Origin: Akkermansia sp.
GTDB taxonomy: Bacteria; Verrucomicrobiota; Verrucomicrobiia; Verrucomicrobiales; Akkermansiaceae
NCBI GenBank assembly: GCA_020047775.1
Contig: JAIFNK010000094.1
Coordinates: 1 to 5,462 of the forward strand
DNA length: 5,462 bases
Direction of reading: 5' to 3'
Part shown: one piece after another, positions 1 to 5,462 of the stretch
Numbering within the stretch: the first letter of the stretch is position 1
How the letters are laid out: each line of letters opens with the position of its first letter
The notes under the pieces: model-generated
The model's database searches: none
The model's input: the letters and a program-made list of their open reading frames with translations, nothing else
Told to the model about the DNA's origin: nothing
Made by a program: the position numbers and the translations under genes

Positions 1-1383
1 TGGGGCACCGCGCGGGATGGAGAAATGGTGACGGTCGAATTCGAAAACCAAAAACTCAGCACCACCGCCGCCGATGGCAAATGGAGCGTGAATCTGAAAC
101 CACTCAAAGCGGGCGGCCCATTCACGATGAAGATTGCCGGCGACAATACGGTGACCGTGAACGACCTACTCGTTGGCGATGTTTGGCTTTGCTCCGGCCA
201 ATCCAACATGCATTTTCAAATGAAGTCGGTCGAAAACTCCGAACAGGAAATCGCCGGCGCGAATGACCCTGCCGTGCGCTTCTTCACGGTGCCCCAACAG
301 ATGGCGCAAAGACCGGTCACCGGATTGCAGGGAGCATGGCAGCCCGTCTCGCCGCAGACCGCCGGCCAGTGCTCGGCAGTGGCCTGTTACTTCGGCAGGG
401 CACTCCAGCGGAAACTTGGCGTGCCGATCGGCTTGCTCATCAGCTCCGTCGGCGGCACCCGCATCGAGTCATGGATGCGGGCGGAAACCCTCGCCGCCAC
501 CGGCGAATCGGCAGCACTGGTTAAAAAGTGGAGTGATATTTCCCCCGAGGAATTCAAACGCATCGGTGCCGACTACAGCGCCTTCCAGTATCAGCGCGAC
601 CATGCCCACCCCAAAGCGGTCAAAGAGGCAAAGGCCCAGGGCCAACCCGCGCCCCCTCCGCCCGTCGCACCGAAAATCCGCACCCACGACTGCCCCGGGG
701 CCCTTCATAACGGCATGATCGCGCCCTTGCAGCCGTTCGCAATCCGCGGGGCGATCTTGTATCAGGGAGAGTCGAATTCCGGACAGCCCGTCCTCTATCA
801 GAAACTCCTGCCCGCCATGATCGGCGATTGGCGGCGCGCGTGGGGACACGACCTGCCCTTCCTCTTCGTCCAGTTGGCACCGCACCGCAGCATCCATCCC
901 GCCTTCCGCGAGGCTCAACATCTCATCTGGCAAAACACGCCGCGCACCGCCATGGTCGTCACCACGGATGTGGGCAATGCCGATAACATCCACCCAACCC
1001 GCAAGCGCCCGGTCGGCGAGCGTCTCGCCCTAGCAGCCTGCGCCCTCAGTTATGGCGAGTCCGTCGTATTCTCCGGTCCCGTTTTCAAAGAGATCAACAT
1101 CGCAGGAAACCGCGCCATCATTTCCTTCACGCACGAGGGTGGGGGACTCATCGCCAAAGACGGCGAACTGAAAGGCTTCACCATCGCCGGTGCGGACGAC
1201 ATATTCGTGCCTGCAAAAGCGGAGATCCAAGGCGGGACCATCATGGTCTCAGCTGATGGGGTAAAGACTCCGAAAGCCGTCCGTTACAACTGGGCCATGA
1301 TGCCGGAAGGAAACCTCTTCAACCGCGAAGACCTGCCTGCCGCCCCGTTTCGCACTGATCGCCCGAAGGATCCGGGCCGCTGA
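1..1383 (+). CDS. Sialate O-acetylesterase family protein (SGNH/SASA), 5' end outside window
   Basis: Carbohydrate esterase that removes O-acetyl groups from glycans; the family is named for sialic acid, but in glycan-degrading bacteria members also act on plant or algal polysaccharides. The frame is open from base 1 (first residues WGTARDGE), so the Met at 25 is internal. The missing part is probably a signal peptide and the first strands of the N-terminal beta domain, about 50 residues. Seen in order: the beta-domain end leading to LVGDVWLCSGQSNM, with the nucleophile Ser codon at 202-204; GGTRIESWM (452-478); a proline-rich stretch QPAPPPPVAP (about 643-672); AILYQGESNS (about 751-780), a family signature; and DNIHP, with the presumed catalytic Asp at 982-984 and His at 991-993. 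The C-terminus (GLIAKDGELKGFTIAGAD through LPAAPFRTD) is typical and complete. The next esterase gene starts 32 bp downstream, suggesting co-transcription. True substrate is unknown; family assignment is firm. Confidence 0.93.
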   Translation, partial: WGTARDGEMVTVEFENQKLSTTAADGKWSVNLKPLKAGGPFTMKIAGDNTVTVNDLLVGDVWLCSGQSNMHFQMKSVENSEQEIAGANDPAVRFFTVPQQMAQRPVTGLQGAWQPVSPQTAGQCSAVACYFGRALQRKLGVPIGLLISSVGGTRIESWMRAETLAATGESAALVKKWSDISPEEFKRIGADYSAFQYQRDHAHPKAVKEAKAQGQPAPPPPVAPKIRTHDCPGALHNGMIAPLQPFAIRGAILYQGESNSGQPVLYQKLLPAMIGDWRRAWGHDLPFLFVQLAPHRSIHPAFREAQHLIWQNTPRTAMVVTTDVGNADNIHPTRKRPVGERLALAACALSYGESVVFSGPVFKEINIAGNRAIISFTHEGGGLIAKDGELKGFTIAGADDIFVPAKAEIQGGTIMVSADGVKTPKAVRYNWAMMPEGNLFNREDLPAAPFRTDRPKDPGR

Positions 1384-1415
1384 AACTTTGCTCATCAAGG
1401 GATCGTATCGCATCC

Positions 1416-2210
1416 ATGTTTCACATCATGATTGGCAAGCGCATCTGTCTCCTGTTGATCGCATCTCTCCATGGTCTGCTTGCAGCGGCATCCGAACCGC
1501 CAAAGCTTGAGTCCTTCGATGTCGATGGCCACAAAGCCTACCTCCAGGCCGCACCGCAACCCGCCAAGGGCAAGCCGTGGATCTGGTATGCGCCAACGGT
1601 CAAAGGCAACTTCATCATCCTGCGGCACAAGATGTATGCCGATGCCATCCTGAACGCCGGGATCGCCATCGCCAGCTATGATCTCGGCGAAGTGCGCGGA
1701 GCTCCGGGCAGCACCGGGAAATTTTCCCTGTTCTACGACGCCATGGTCAAGCGCGGCTACTCCGCCAAGCCGATCTTGCTCGGCCAGAGCCGCGGCGGCA
1801 TCATGACCCTTGCCTGGGCCGTCCGGAATCCGGACAAGGTTACCGCCTGGGCGGGCATCTATCCGGTCTGCAACCTCGCCAGCTACCCGCTGGTGTTTTC
1901 CAAGAACGAAACCCTCGCCGACTATGGCATGGACGAGGCGGCCATCCGGGCGAAACTCGGCGAGCTCAACCCCATCGCCAACCTCGATGGTCTAGCAAAA
2001 AACAAAGTGCCGATGTTCTCCGTGCACGGTGACAACGACCGCACCGTTCCCTACGACGACAATACATTACTACTCAAGCAGCGCTACGAAGCCGCCGGCG
2101 GCACCTGTGAAGTGAAAGTCATTCCCGGCAGAGGCCACGAGGTCAGCCCCGCGTTTTTCCAATGCCAGGAACTCGTCGATTTCATCCTCAAGCATGCGGC
2201 GGGTAGATGA
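1416..2210 (+). CDS. Secreted alpha/beta hydrolase, probable carbohydrate esterase
   Basis: A 264-residue alpha/beta-hydrolase-fold protein. The N-terminus has a basic patch (GKR) and a hydrophobic stretch ICLLLIASLHGLLAAA ending in an A-A-A-S type cleavage region near residues 24-26, so export by Sec is likely. The nucleophile elbow is GQSRGG (Ser125), the acid is in HGDNDRTVPY (Asp208) and the histidine is in GRGHEVS (His241), giving a complete triad in canonical order and spacing. Four-strand features such as WIWYAPT and AIASYDLGEVRG precede the elbow. The start at 1416 has only a weak, distant AAGGGA (1397-1402); ATG at 1428 (MIGKRICLL) is an equally good signal-peptide start. It follows the sialate O-acetylesterase by 32 bp on the same strand. 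GxSRGG recalls prolyl-oligopeptidase-like and glycan esterase members, but nothing shows the exact substrate. Fold assignment is secure; esterase role is inferred from context. Confidence 0.85.
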   Translation: MFHIMIGKRICLLLIASLHGLLAAASEPPKLESFDVDGHKAYLQAAPQPAKGKPWIWYAPTVKGNFIILRHKMYADAILNAGIAIASYDLGEVRGAPGSTGKFSLFYDAMVKRGYSAKPILLGQSRGGIMTLAWAVRNPDKVTAWAGIYPVCNLASYPLVFSKNETLADYGMDEAAIRAKLGELNPIANLDGLAKNKVPMFSVHGDNDRTVPYDDNTLLLKQRYEAAGGTCEVKVIPGRGHEVSPAFFQCQELVDFILKHAAGR

Positions 2211-2215
2211 GCTTG

Positions 2216-2234
2216 TAGGCGGAGTTGCTGCCTA
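2216..2234. repeat. Short inverted repeat just after the alpha/beta hydrolase gene
   Basis: TAGGC (2216-2220) and GCCTA (2230-2234) form a perfect 5-bp stem around a 9-base loop, starting 6 bases after the stop codon at 2208-2210. There is no T tract after it, so it is not a convincing intrinsic terminator. The preceding G makes GTAG, the tetranucleotide that flanks REP hairpins in some RAYT systems, but so short a match may be chance. Confidence 0.25.
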
Positions 2235-2290
2235 ATCAACGGGCAAAACAACTCACCCGGATTGCCAGGAATTTGCTTTTGGTGTGATGG

Positions 2291-2670
2291 TTAAAGGCTG
2301 GTCCCTCTGTCAATGTGCTTGAGTTGGTACCAGAGCCGGTAGTCGATGCAGGCTTTATCCCGGATGAGCATGACCTTGCGTCCGGTTAGGCGCGCCGTTG
2401 CGAAGCGGGTCGGCACTGCTGCGCTTGATGACTGTCATGTCATGGGCTTTCACTTTCCCTTCCTCGGGATTGGCCATGCCGAGGCAGCTGAGGTGGTGGC
2501 TGCGCATGTTCATGCGGAAGAAGTGTCCGGTGGCGATGGCGCGGAACTCGCCCTTGGAGTTCTCGCTCTTCGGATCGAAGCAGGCGGCTTTGTGATAGTG
2601 CCCGTCCACCGCGTAGAGATTCCCAGTCGGCGAGTTCCGCGCATTGGGCGTAGGGATCGGGAATGCGGCG
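2291..2670 (-). pseudogene. Frameshifted central fragment of a DDE (IS4-like) transposase
   Basis: Reading the - strand from about 2670 downward, one frame gives GNLYAVDGHYHKAACFDP (about 2570-2625), then SKGEFRAIATGHFF and HDMTVIKRS, and finally LRNGAPNRT near 2380. That frame then hits a stop, while a second frame takes over with GRKVMLIRDKACIDYRLW and YQLKH (about 2305-2383) up to a TAA at 2291-2293. The frame change lies between about 2378 and 2392. The AVDGHYHKA block resembles the first catalytic Asp region of IS4-type transposases and LIRDKACIDY the second Asp region. The N-terminus, the Glu region and the C-terminus are absent and no terminal inverted repeat is evident. It sits between two esterase genes, opposite to them. 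The coding sense is persuasive because amino-acid blocks continue across the frame change; the exact IS family is inferred from motif memory. Confidence 0.65.
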
Positions 2671-2804
2671 GATCATGGGGCCAGTGTGCAAAAGTTGACA
2701 GAATCATTTGGTACAATACAGAACTTCGTGAAGCCAATAATGATCGGCGGCGAGGTGGATCACAACGCTGCGGCGGATACGGAAAAAACAAAGGGAGCGA
2801 TACG
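2671..2804 (+). promoter_or_regulatory. Candidate promoter and leader of the tandem esterase gene
   Basis: This is the stretch between the transposase remnant and the tandem esterase. TTGACA at 2695-2700 matches the -35 consensus. It could pair with TACAGA at 2717-2722 (16-bp spacer). Alternatively, TACAAT at 2712-2717, preceded by TG at 2709-2710, could act as an extended -10 on its own, since it is only 11 bp from TTGACA. Either choice puts the transcript start near 2723-2730 and leaves a leader of about 75-80 bases. Promoter consensus in PVC bacteria is poorly settled, so this is a candidate only. Confidence 0.35.
2791..2797 (+). promoter_or_regulatory. Ribosome binding site that fixes the tandem esterase start
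   Basis: AAGGGAG lies 7 bases before the ATG at 2805 and is a good Shine-Dalgarno match. The codons after this ATG read MKKTLILGSWLLVAVLAVAG, a standard signal peptide. Together they override the upstream in-frame ATG at 2346, which would place about 150 residues, read opposite to the transposase remnant, in front of the signal peptide. Confidence 0.8.
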
Positions 2805-4571
2805 ATGAAAAAAACGTTGATTTTGGGTTCTTGGTTGCTGGTCGCCGTTCTGGCAGTCGCCGGGGAGCGGGTTTCGCTTTGGCCGGAAGGAAAGATCCCG
2901 GATTTCCAGCCCCAGCAGATCGCGGCAACCACCCAGGAGGTGAAAGCACCGGGATTCAAGGCGGCGGAAAACACGATGCCACACCTCGACTGGTACGAGG
3001 CGCCGGCGAAGAAAAACGGCGGATGCATGTTGCTCATTTCCGGCGGCGGTTATCAGAATTGCTGCGATGGGGTGTGGATTGACCGGGTCGCGAAGAAGTT
3101 CACCGAACTCGGGTTCGTCTGTGTAAGTCTCACCTACCGTACGCCGCGTCCGCAAGGGTTGCCGATCTATCAGAGTGCTTGGGAGGACGGGCAGCGCGCC
3201 GTCCGTCTCGTTCGCGATGATGCGAAGAAGCGCGGCTTCGACCCGGAGAAGATCGGTGCGCTCGGGTTCTCCGCAGGCTCGCACTTGACGGTCCTGCTAG
3301 CGACAAGCGCGCTCACACCGGCGTATGGGCCGGTCGACGGACTCGACCAGCTTCCGTGCCATGTGAACTGGGCGGTGCCGGTCTACACCGCCTACGCGCT
3401 CACGGACGGACTCAGCGGCCCCAACACGCGCGACGGCGACGCGATCGACATAAAGCTCTCGGACGTCTTCAAGTTTGACGCGAAGACTTGTCCGATGGCG
3501 CTCTTCCACGGCGGGACTGACATCTATTCTCCGAACGGCTCCACCCAGATCTACCGCCAGCTTCGCAGGATGAAAATCCCGGCTGAGATCCATCTCTTCG
3601 CAGACCGCCCCCACGGGTTCATGGGCGACCCGGGCAAGGGCGAGGACGGCACCGCCTACGACCACTGGCTCGACCGTGTCACCGAGTTCCTCCGCCAGAT
3701 GAATTTCGACGGGAGCCTCGGCGCGGAAGTCGATCTGATGACCCGCTATCTGGACAACGATGCGCGTGGTGAAACCAGCAAGGAGCCGGTCTGGCCGGAA
3801 GCCAAAATGCCGGATGTGCAGGCGAACCAGTGCCAGCCTTATATCGAGTGGCACATGCCGAAGGAACTCAAGACGAAGGCGATTCAGATCATCTACTCGG
3901 GCGGTGCCTACAACGGCAACAATCCGGACGCATTCGAAGTCGCGCCGGCGCGGCGCTACCTGAACGAAAAGGGAATGGCGGTCGTGACGATGAAATACCG
4001 CACGCCGCGCCCGCAAGGCGGACTGGCCAAGCACACCACGGCGTGGCAGGACCTGCAGCGCGCCGTCCGGATCGTCCGCAGCGAGGCTGCGGCGAAGGGG
4101 CTCGATCCCGATCGCATCGGCATCATGGGCTCCTCGGCCGGCGGACACCTGACGCTCATGGGCGCGACCAGCTCGAAACGCCGTTCCTATGCGCCTATCG
4201 ACGACCTCGATAAGCTTTCCTGCAACGTGCAGTGGGCGGTTGCGATCTATCCGGCGTATGCGCTCACGGACGGCGCACAATCCGCAAATGCGAAGGGCGG
4301 CAACGAGGACGACGCGAGGCCCGTCCCTGAGTTCTCGTTCGACCTTGCGACTTGTCCGATGCTGTTCATCCACGGCGACGCGGACGGTTGGGCGGCAATG
4401 AATTCGGTGAAATGCTGGGAGCAGCTTCGCCGGATGGGAATCCAGTCCGATCTCCACACGCTTGTCGGCCGCGGTCACTGCTTCCAGAGGACCGCCGCCC
4501 CGGGCACGGGCAGCTATACCTGGATGGGGCGCATCTGGGAATTCATGAACCACAAGGGATTCAACAAGTAA
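2805..4571 (+). CDS. Secreted tandem-domain alpha/beta-hydrolase esterase (BD-FAE / acetyl xylan esterase-like)
   Basis: A 588-residue exported protein with two complete alpha/beta-hydrolase domains. Residues 1-20 are a Sec signal peptide. Domain 1 (about 24-305) has an oxyanion-region SGGGY (79-83), YRTPRPQG (from 111), elbow GFSAGSH (Ser156), HGGTD (Asp239) and RPHGF (His270). Domain 2 (about 328-588) has SGGAY (365-369), YRTPRPQG (from 398), elbow GSSAGGH (Ser444), HGDAD (Asp527) and GRGHCF (His558). Both triads appear complete. The pattern matches the BD-FAE type of bifunctional acetyl/feruloyl esterase and related glycan deacetylases, usually single-domain proteins of about 300 residues, so this is roughly double length. 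Each domain carries two Cys at matching sites (185/229 and 473/517), possible disulfides in an exported enzyme. Two esterase genes lie upstream, separated by a transposase remnant; this gene has its own ribosome binding site and probably its own promoter. The fold is certain; substrate specificity and any division of labour between domains are inferred. Confidence 0.9.
   Translation: MKKTLILGSWLLVAVLAVAGERVSLWPEGKIPDFQPQQIAATTQEVKAPGFKAAENTMPHLDWYEAPAKKNGGCMLLISGGGYQNCCDGVWIDRVAKKFTELGFVCVSLTYRTPRPQGLPIYQSAWEDGQRAVRLVRDDAKKRGFDPEKIGALGFSAGSHLTVLLATSALTPAYGPVDGLDQLPCHVNWAVPVYTAYALTDGLSGPNTRDGDAIDIKLSDVFKFDAKTCPMALFHGGTDIYSPNGSTQIYRQLRRMKIPAEIHLFADRPHGFMGDPGKGEDGTAYDHWLDRVTEFLRQMNFDGSLGAEVDLMTRYLDNDARGETSKEPVWPEAKMPDVQANQCQPYIEWHMPKELKTKAIQIIYSGGAYNGNNPDAFEVAPARRYLNEKGMAVVTMKYRTPRPQGGLAKHTTAWQDLQRAVRIVRSEAAAKGLDPDRIGIMGSSAGGHLTLMGATSSKRRSYAPIDDLDKLSCNVQWAVAIYPAYALTDGAQSANAKGGNEDDARPVPEFSFDLATCPMLFIHGDADGWAAMNSVKCWEQLRRMGIQSDLHTLVGRGHCFQRTAAPGTGSYTWMGRIWEFMNHKGFNK
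2880..4568 (+). repeat. Internal tandem duplication of the esterase domain
   Basis: The two halves begin with WPEGKIPD (residue 26) and WPEAKMPD (residue 330). From the conserved AW through ALTDG I count about 45 identities in 79 aligned residues. Nucleotide blocks also persist: GCAGCGCGCCGTCCG occurs at 3191-3205 and 4055-4069, and GCGCTCACGGACGG at 3396-3409 and 4260-4273, both offset by 864 bases. Divergence elsewhere, and a 16-residue difference in the N-terminal parts, argue for an old duplication rather than a recent one. Confidence 0.85.
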
Positions 4572-4622
4572 ACATGCAAACCAGGGAAATCTTCCGCCGT
4601 TAGATTTGTTGGAGTGACAAGG

Positions 4623-4710
4623 TGGTCCGATTCAAAAGTCAAAAGGGACTGCTCCTTTGATGAATTGTTGAAATGCGTTACCGACTCCTTTGATGATTCT
4701 CATCGGACCA
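4623..4710. repeat. 9-bp perfect inverted repeat bounding a structured 88-bp segment
   Basis: TGGTCCGAT (4623-4631) is the exact reverse complement of ATCGGACCA (4702-4710). Inside, TCAAAAGG (4639-4646) can pair with CCTTTGA (4654-4660) with one bulged A and a 7-base loop. CTCCTTTGATGA is then repeated at 4685-4696. The layout of short terminal inverted repeats around a noncoding interior resembles a small palindromic or MITE-like element. No target-site duplication is obvious. Confidence 0.5.
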
Positions 4711-4759
4711 GCGGACGAAGCGGTGGCAGCGGTCCGGCTTCGCTTGGCTATGCCGGGAC
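4704..4759. repeat. REP-like pair of imperfect palindromes
   Basis: CGGACC (4704-4709) pairs with GGTCCG (4731-4736). Directly overlapping, GTCCGGC (4732-4738) pairs with GCCGGGAC (4752-4759) with one bulged base. The interior of the second hairpin has GGC-TAT-GCC at 4748-4756. Short GC-rich imperfect hairpins in an intergenic region are what RAYT transposases recognise, and a RAYT-like fragment lies about 180 bp to the right. Whether this is a genomic repeat family cannot be seen from one copy. Confidence 0.45.
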
Positions 4760-4772
4760 AAGTCTTCTGGTC

Positions 4773-4941
4773 TCATGGTTTGGTGGCGACGACTTTGCCG
4801 TCTTTTCAGGAGAGCAGGGGTAGGTTCCAGCGTTTGTGTTCGGCGCGGAGTTCCTTGGCCATCGCTTTGGCTGCGGCCTGGCCGCGCTGCACCGCAGTAG
4901 GTGCTTTTGGTGCGGTTGGATGCGCTCGGTTTGGCTTTCAT
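4773..4941 (-). pseudogene. Decayed small hypothetical ORF (about 55 codons)
   Basis: On the - strand an ATG at 4941-4939 starts MKAKPSASNRTKS. The recognisable body lies in a different frame: QRGQAAAKAMAKELRAEH, then KRWNLPLLS, a TGA at 4808-4806, then KDGKVVATKP and a final TGA at 4775-4773. Small proteins with a helical charged N-terminal half and an ending like P-hydrophobic-W-x-x-GKVV occur in PVC genomes as I recall, and some lie near toxin or transposase genes. Their function is unknown to me. Here one frameshift (about 4880-4900) and one nonsense codon, probably from a Trp codon, indicate a dead gene. Its ATG overlaps the stop codon of the RAYT-like frame (ATGA). Confidence 0.45.
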
Positions 4942-5384
4942 AGGAGTTGTTCCAACTGGCTTAACGTCACAAAAGGGTCAGAAGGGTACCAGTCCCGACT
5001 AACAAGCATTGATTCCAGTTCAGCCAGGTTGCTTTTCCGGGCCTGGTGTGCGTACACCCGGCGGATTGCCCTCGTCACGTTGCCTTCGTGACCCATGGCG
5101 AGACGCTCGGCGACCCAGCGGTTCTTCACGCCGGTTCGTTTCCGGATCAGCACGGCGACCAGCGATTTTTCTTCAACCCACCGCTTTCTCCCCACCAGTT
5201 CGGCAGGCGTCGATGGCAGGCCCAGTTCCAGCAAGACCGCCACGGCAATCCGCTCCGCCTCATGTTGATCGTGAGCGCTTGCGGCTTCTCCCGCCACGCT
5301 GCCTTTTTTCCGTTTGGGGCTGGTGATGCCTGATAGCGCATCCAGCACTTTCTTGGCGAAAGTCTCCTCACGGGTGCATGACAA
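4938..5384 (-). CDS. C-terminal part of a RAYT-like (REP-associated tyrosine transposase) protein, probable remnant
   Basis: The - strand frame is open from the right window edge (5462) to a TGA at 4938. The recognisable section resembles the C-terminal region of RAYT/Y1-transposase relatives in PVC bacteria: EETFAKKVLDAL (just after 5372), HDQHEAERIAVAVLLELGL, then LIRKRTGVKNRWVAERLAMG and HEGNVTRAIRRV, a helix-turn-helix-like segment. The catalytic HUH and Tyr motifs would lie further upstream on this strand. The roughly 80 bases available (5385-5462) do not resemble the usual preceding sequence in any frame, so the gene may already be broken near 5384. TTG at 5384 is the only nearby start and is not supported by a ribosome binding site. 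The last 35 or so residues, after AIRRV, do not look like family sequence and may be read-through of intergenic DNA. Call rests on motif resemblance only. Confidence 0.5.
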   Translation of the reverse strand: MSCTREETFAKKVLDALSGITSPKRKKGSVAGEAASAHDQHEAERIAVAVLLELGLPSTPAELVGRKRWVEEKSLVAVLIRKRTGVKNRWVAERLAMGHEGNVTRAIRRVYAHQARKSNLAELESMLVSRDWYPSDPFVTLSQLEQLL

Positions 5385-5462
5385 AAAAGTTATGAGACCC
5401 TTGGCCAGCGGCGGGATTTGGCTTGGCGTGTGGCGAGGATTGGGCGTCGGGCTTGCCAGGCG

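Larger units (their letters stand above)
4572..4772. other. Gene-free stretch with clustered short repeats
   Basis: No convincing coding sequence lies between the tandem esterase stop and the decayed small ORF. No hairpin followed by a T tract is seen after the esterase. The stretch holds the inverted repeat pair at 4623/4702, the 12-base direct repeat CTCCTTTGATGA at 4652-4663 and 4685-4696, and the REP-like palindromes annotated separately. Confidence 0.6.

Noticed and set aside
469..993. 174-residue - strand frame opposite the sialate O-acetylesterase
   Set aside because: No family features; the + strand carries the SGNH motifs throughout this interval.
1384..1415. Terminator or promoter between the first two esterase genes
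   Set aside because: The 32-base gap shows no hairpin with a T tract and no -35/-10 pair; co-transcription is simpler.
2440..2691. 83-residue - strand frame overlapping the transposase remnant
   Set aside because: Arg/Pro-rich composition; the transposase-like blocks are in the neighbouring frames. A possible extra frame change near 2615 was dropped because GNLYAVDGHYH reads through in one frame.
2346..2804. Upstream in-frame extension of the tandem esterase to the ATG at 2346
   Set aside because: The extra 153 residues lie opposite the transposase remnant, precede a standard signal peptide, and the ATG at 2805 has a strong ribosome binding site.
3297..4553. 418-residue open frame on the - strand opposite the tandem esterase
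   Set aside because: It is Arg/Val/His-rich with no recognisable domain and mirrors a + strand gene with clear catalytic motifs in both halves; long antisense frames are expected in GC-rich coding DNA.
4773..4941. TGA recoded as tryptophan
   Set aside because: Two intact genes in the window terminate at TGA, and the same small ORF also has a frameshift, so pseudogene decay explains it.
4690..5091. 133-residue + strand frame over the small ORF and RAYT-like remnant
   Set aside because: No motifs, low-complexity Ala/Arg/Ser composition, and the opposite strand gives recognisable protein blocks.
1..5462. CRISPR array, tRNA, rRNA or riboswitch
   Set aside because: No regularly spaced repeats, no cloverleaf with an acceptor end, and no recognisable rRNA or riboswitch core on reading both strands.

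Overview
The window looks like a fragment of a GC-rich genome of the PVC group, probably Verrucomicrobiota, Kiritimatiellota/Lentisphaerota or Planctomycetota. This is inferred from the protein families present: secreted carbohydrate esterases in series, a double-domain BD-FAE-like esterase, and a RAYT-type C-terminus. No rRNA or other phylogenetic marker is present. All three intact genes are on the + strand; all recognisable mobile-element debris is on the - strand.

Region 1 (1-2210) is an esterase pair. It holds the 3' part of a sialate O-acetylesterase (SGNH/SASA family), open at the left window edge. After 32 bp comes a secreted alpha/beta hydrolase with a complete Ser-Asp-His triad. The spacing suggests one transcript.

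Region 2 (2211-2804) has no intact gene. Most of it (about 2291-2670, - strand) is the frameshifted middle of a DDE (IS4-like) transposase. To its right lie a candidate promoter and a strong ribosome binding site for the next gene.

Region 3 (2805-4571) is the most notable gene: a 588-residue secreted protein made of two alpha/beta-hydrolase esterase domains in tandem. Both triads look complete. The Ser, Asp, His and two Cys positions are each repeated at exactly 288 residues.

Region 4 (4572-5462) is remnant DNA. It holds about 140 bp of inverted repeats sharing a GGTCCG/CGGACC core and a REP-like imperfect palindrome. Next comes a decayed small ORF with a frameshift and an in-frame TGA, then the C-terminal part of a REP-associated tyrosine transposase (RAYT)-like protein running toward the right edge.

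Together the three intact genes suggest removal of acyl groups (acetyl, possibly feruloyl) from complex glycans outside the cytoplasm. No glycoside hydrolase, transporter or regulator is visible, so the substrate cannot be named. I see no clearly new defence or mobile system. The best leads are the tandem esterase and the palindrome cluster beside the RAYT-like fragment.
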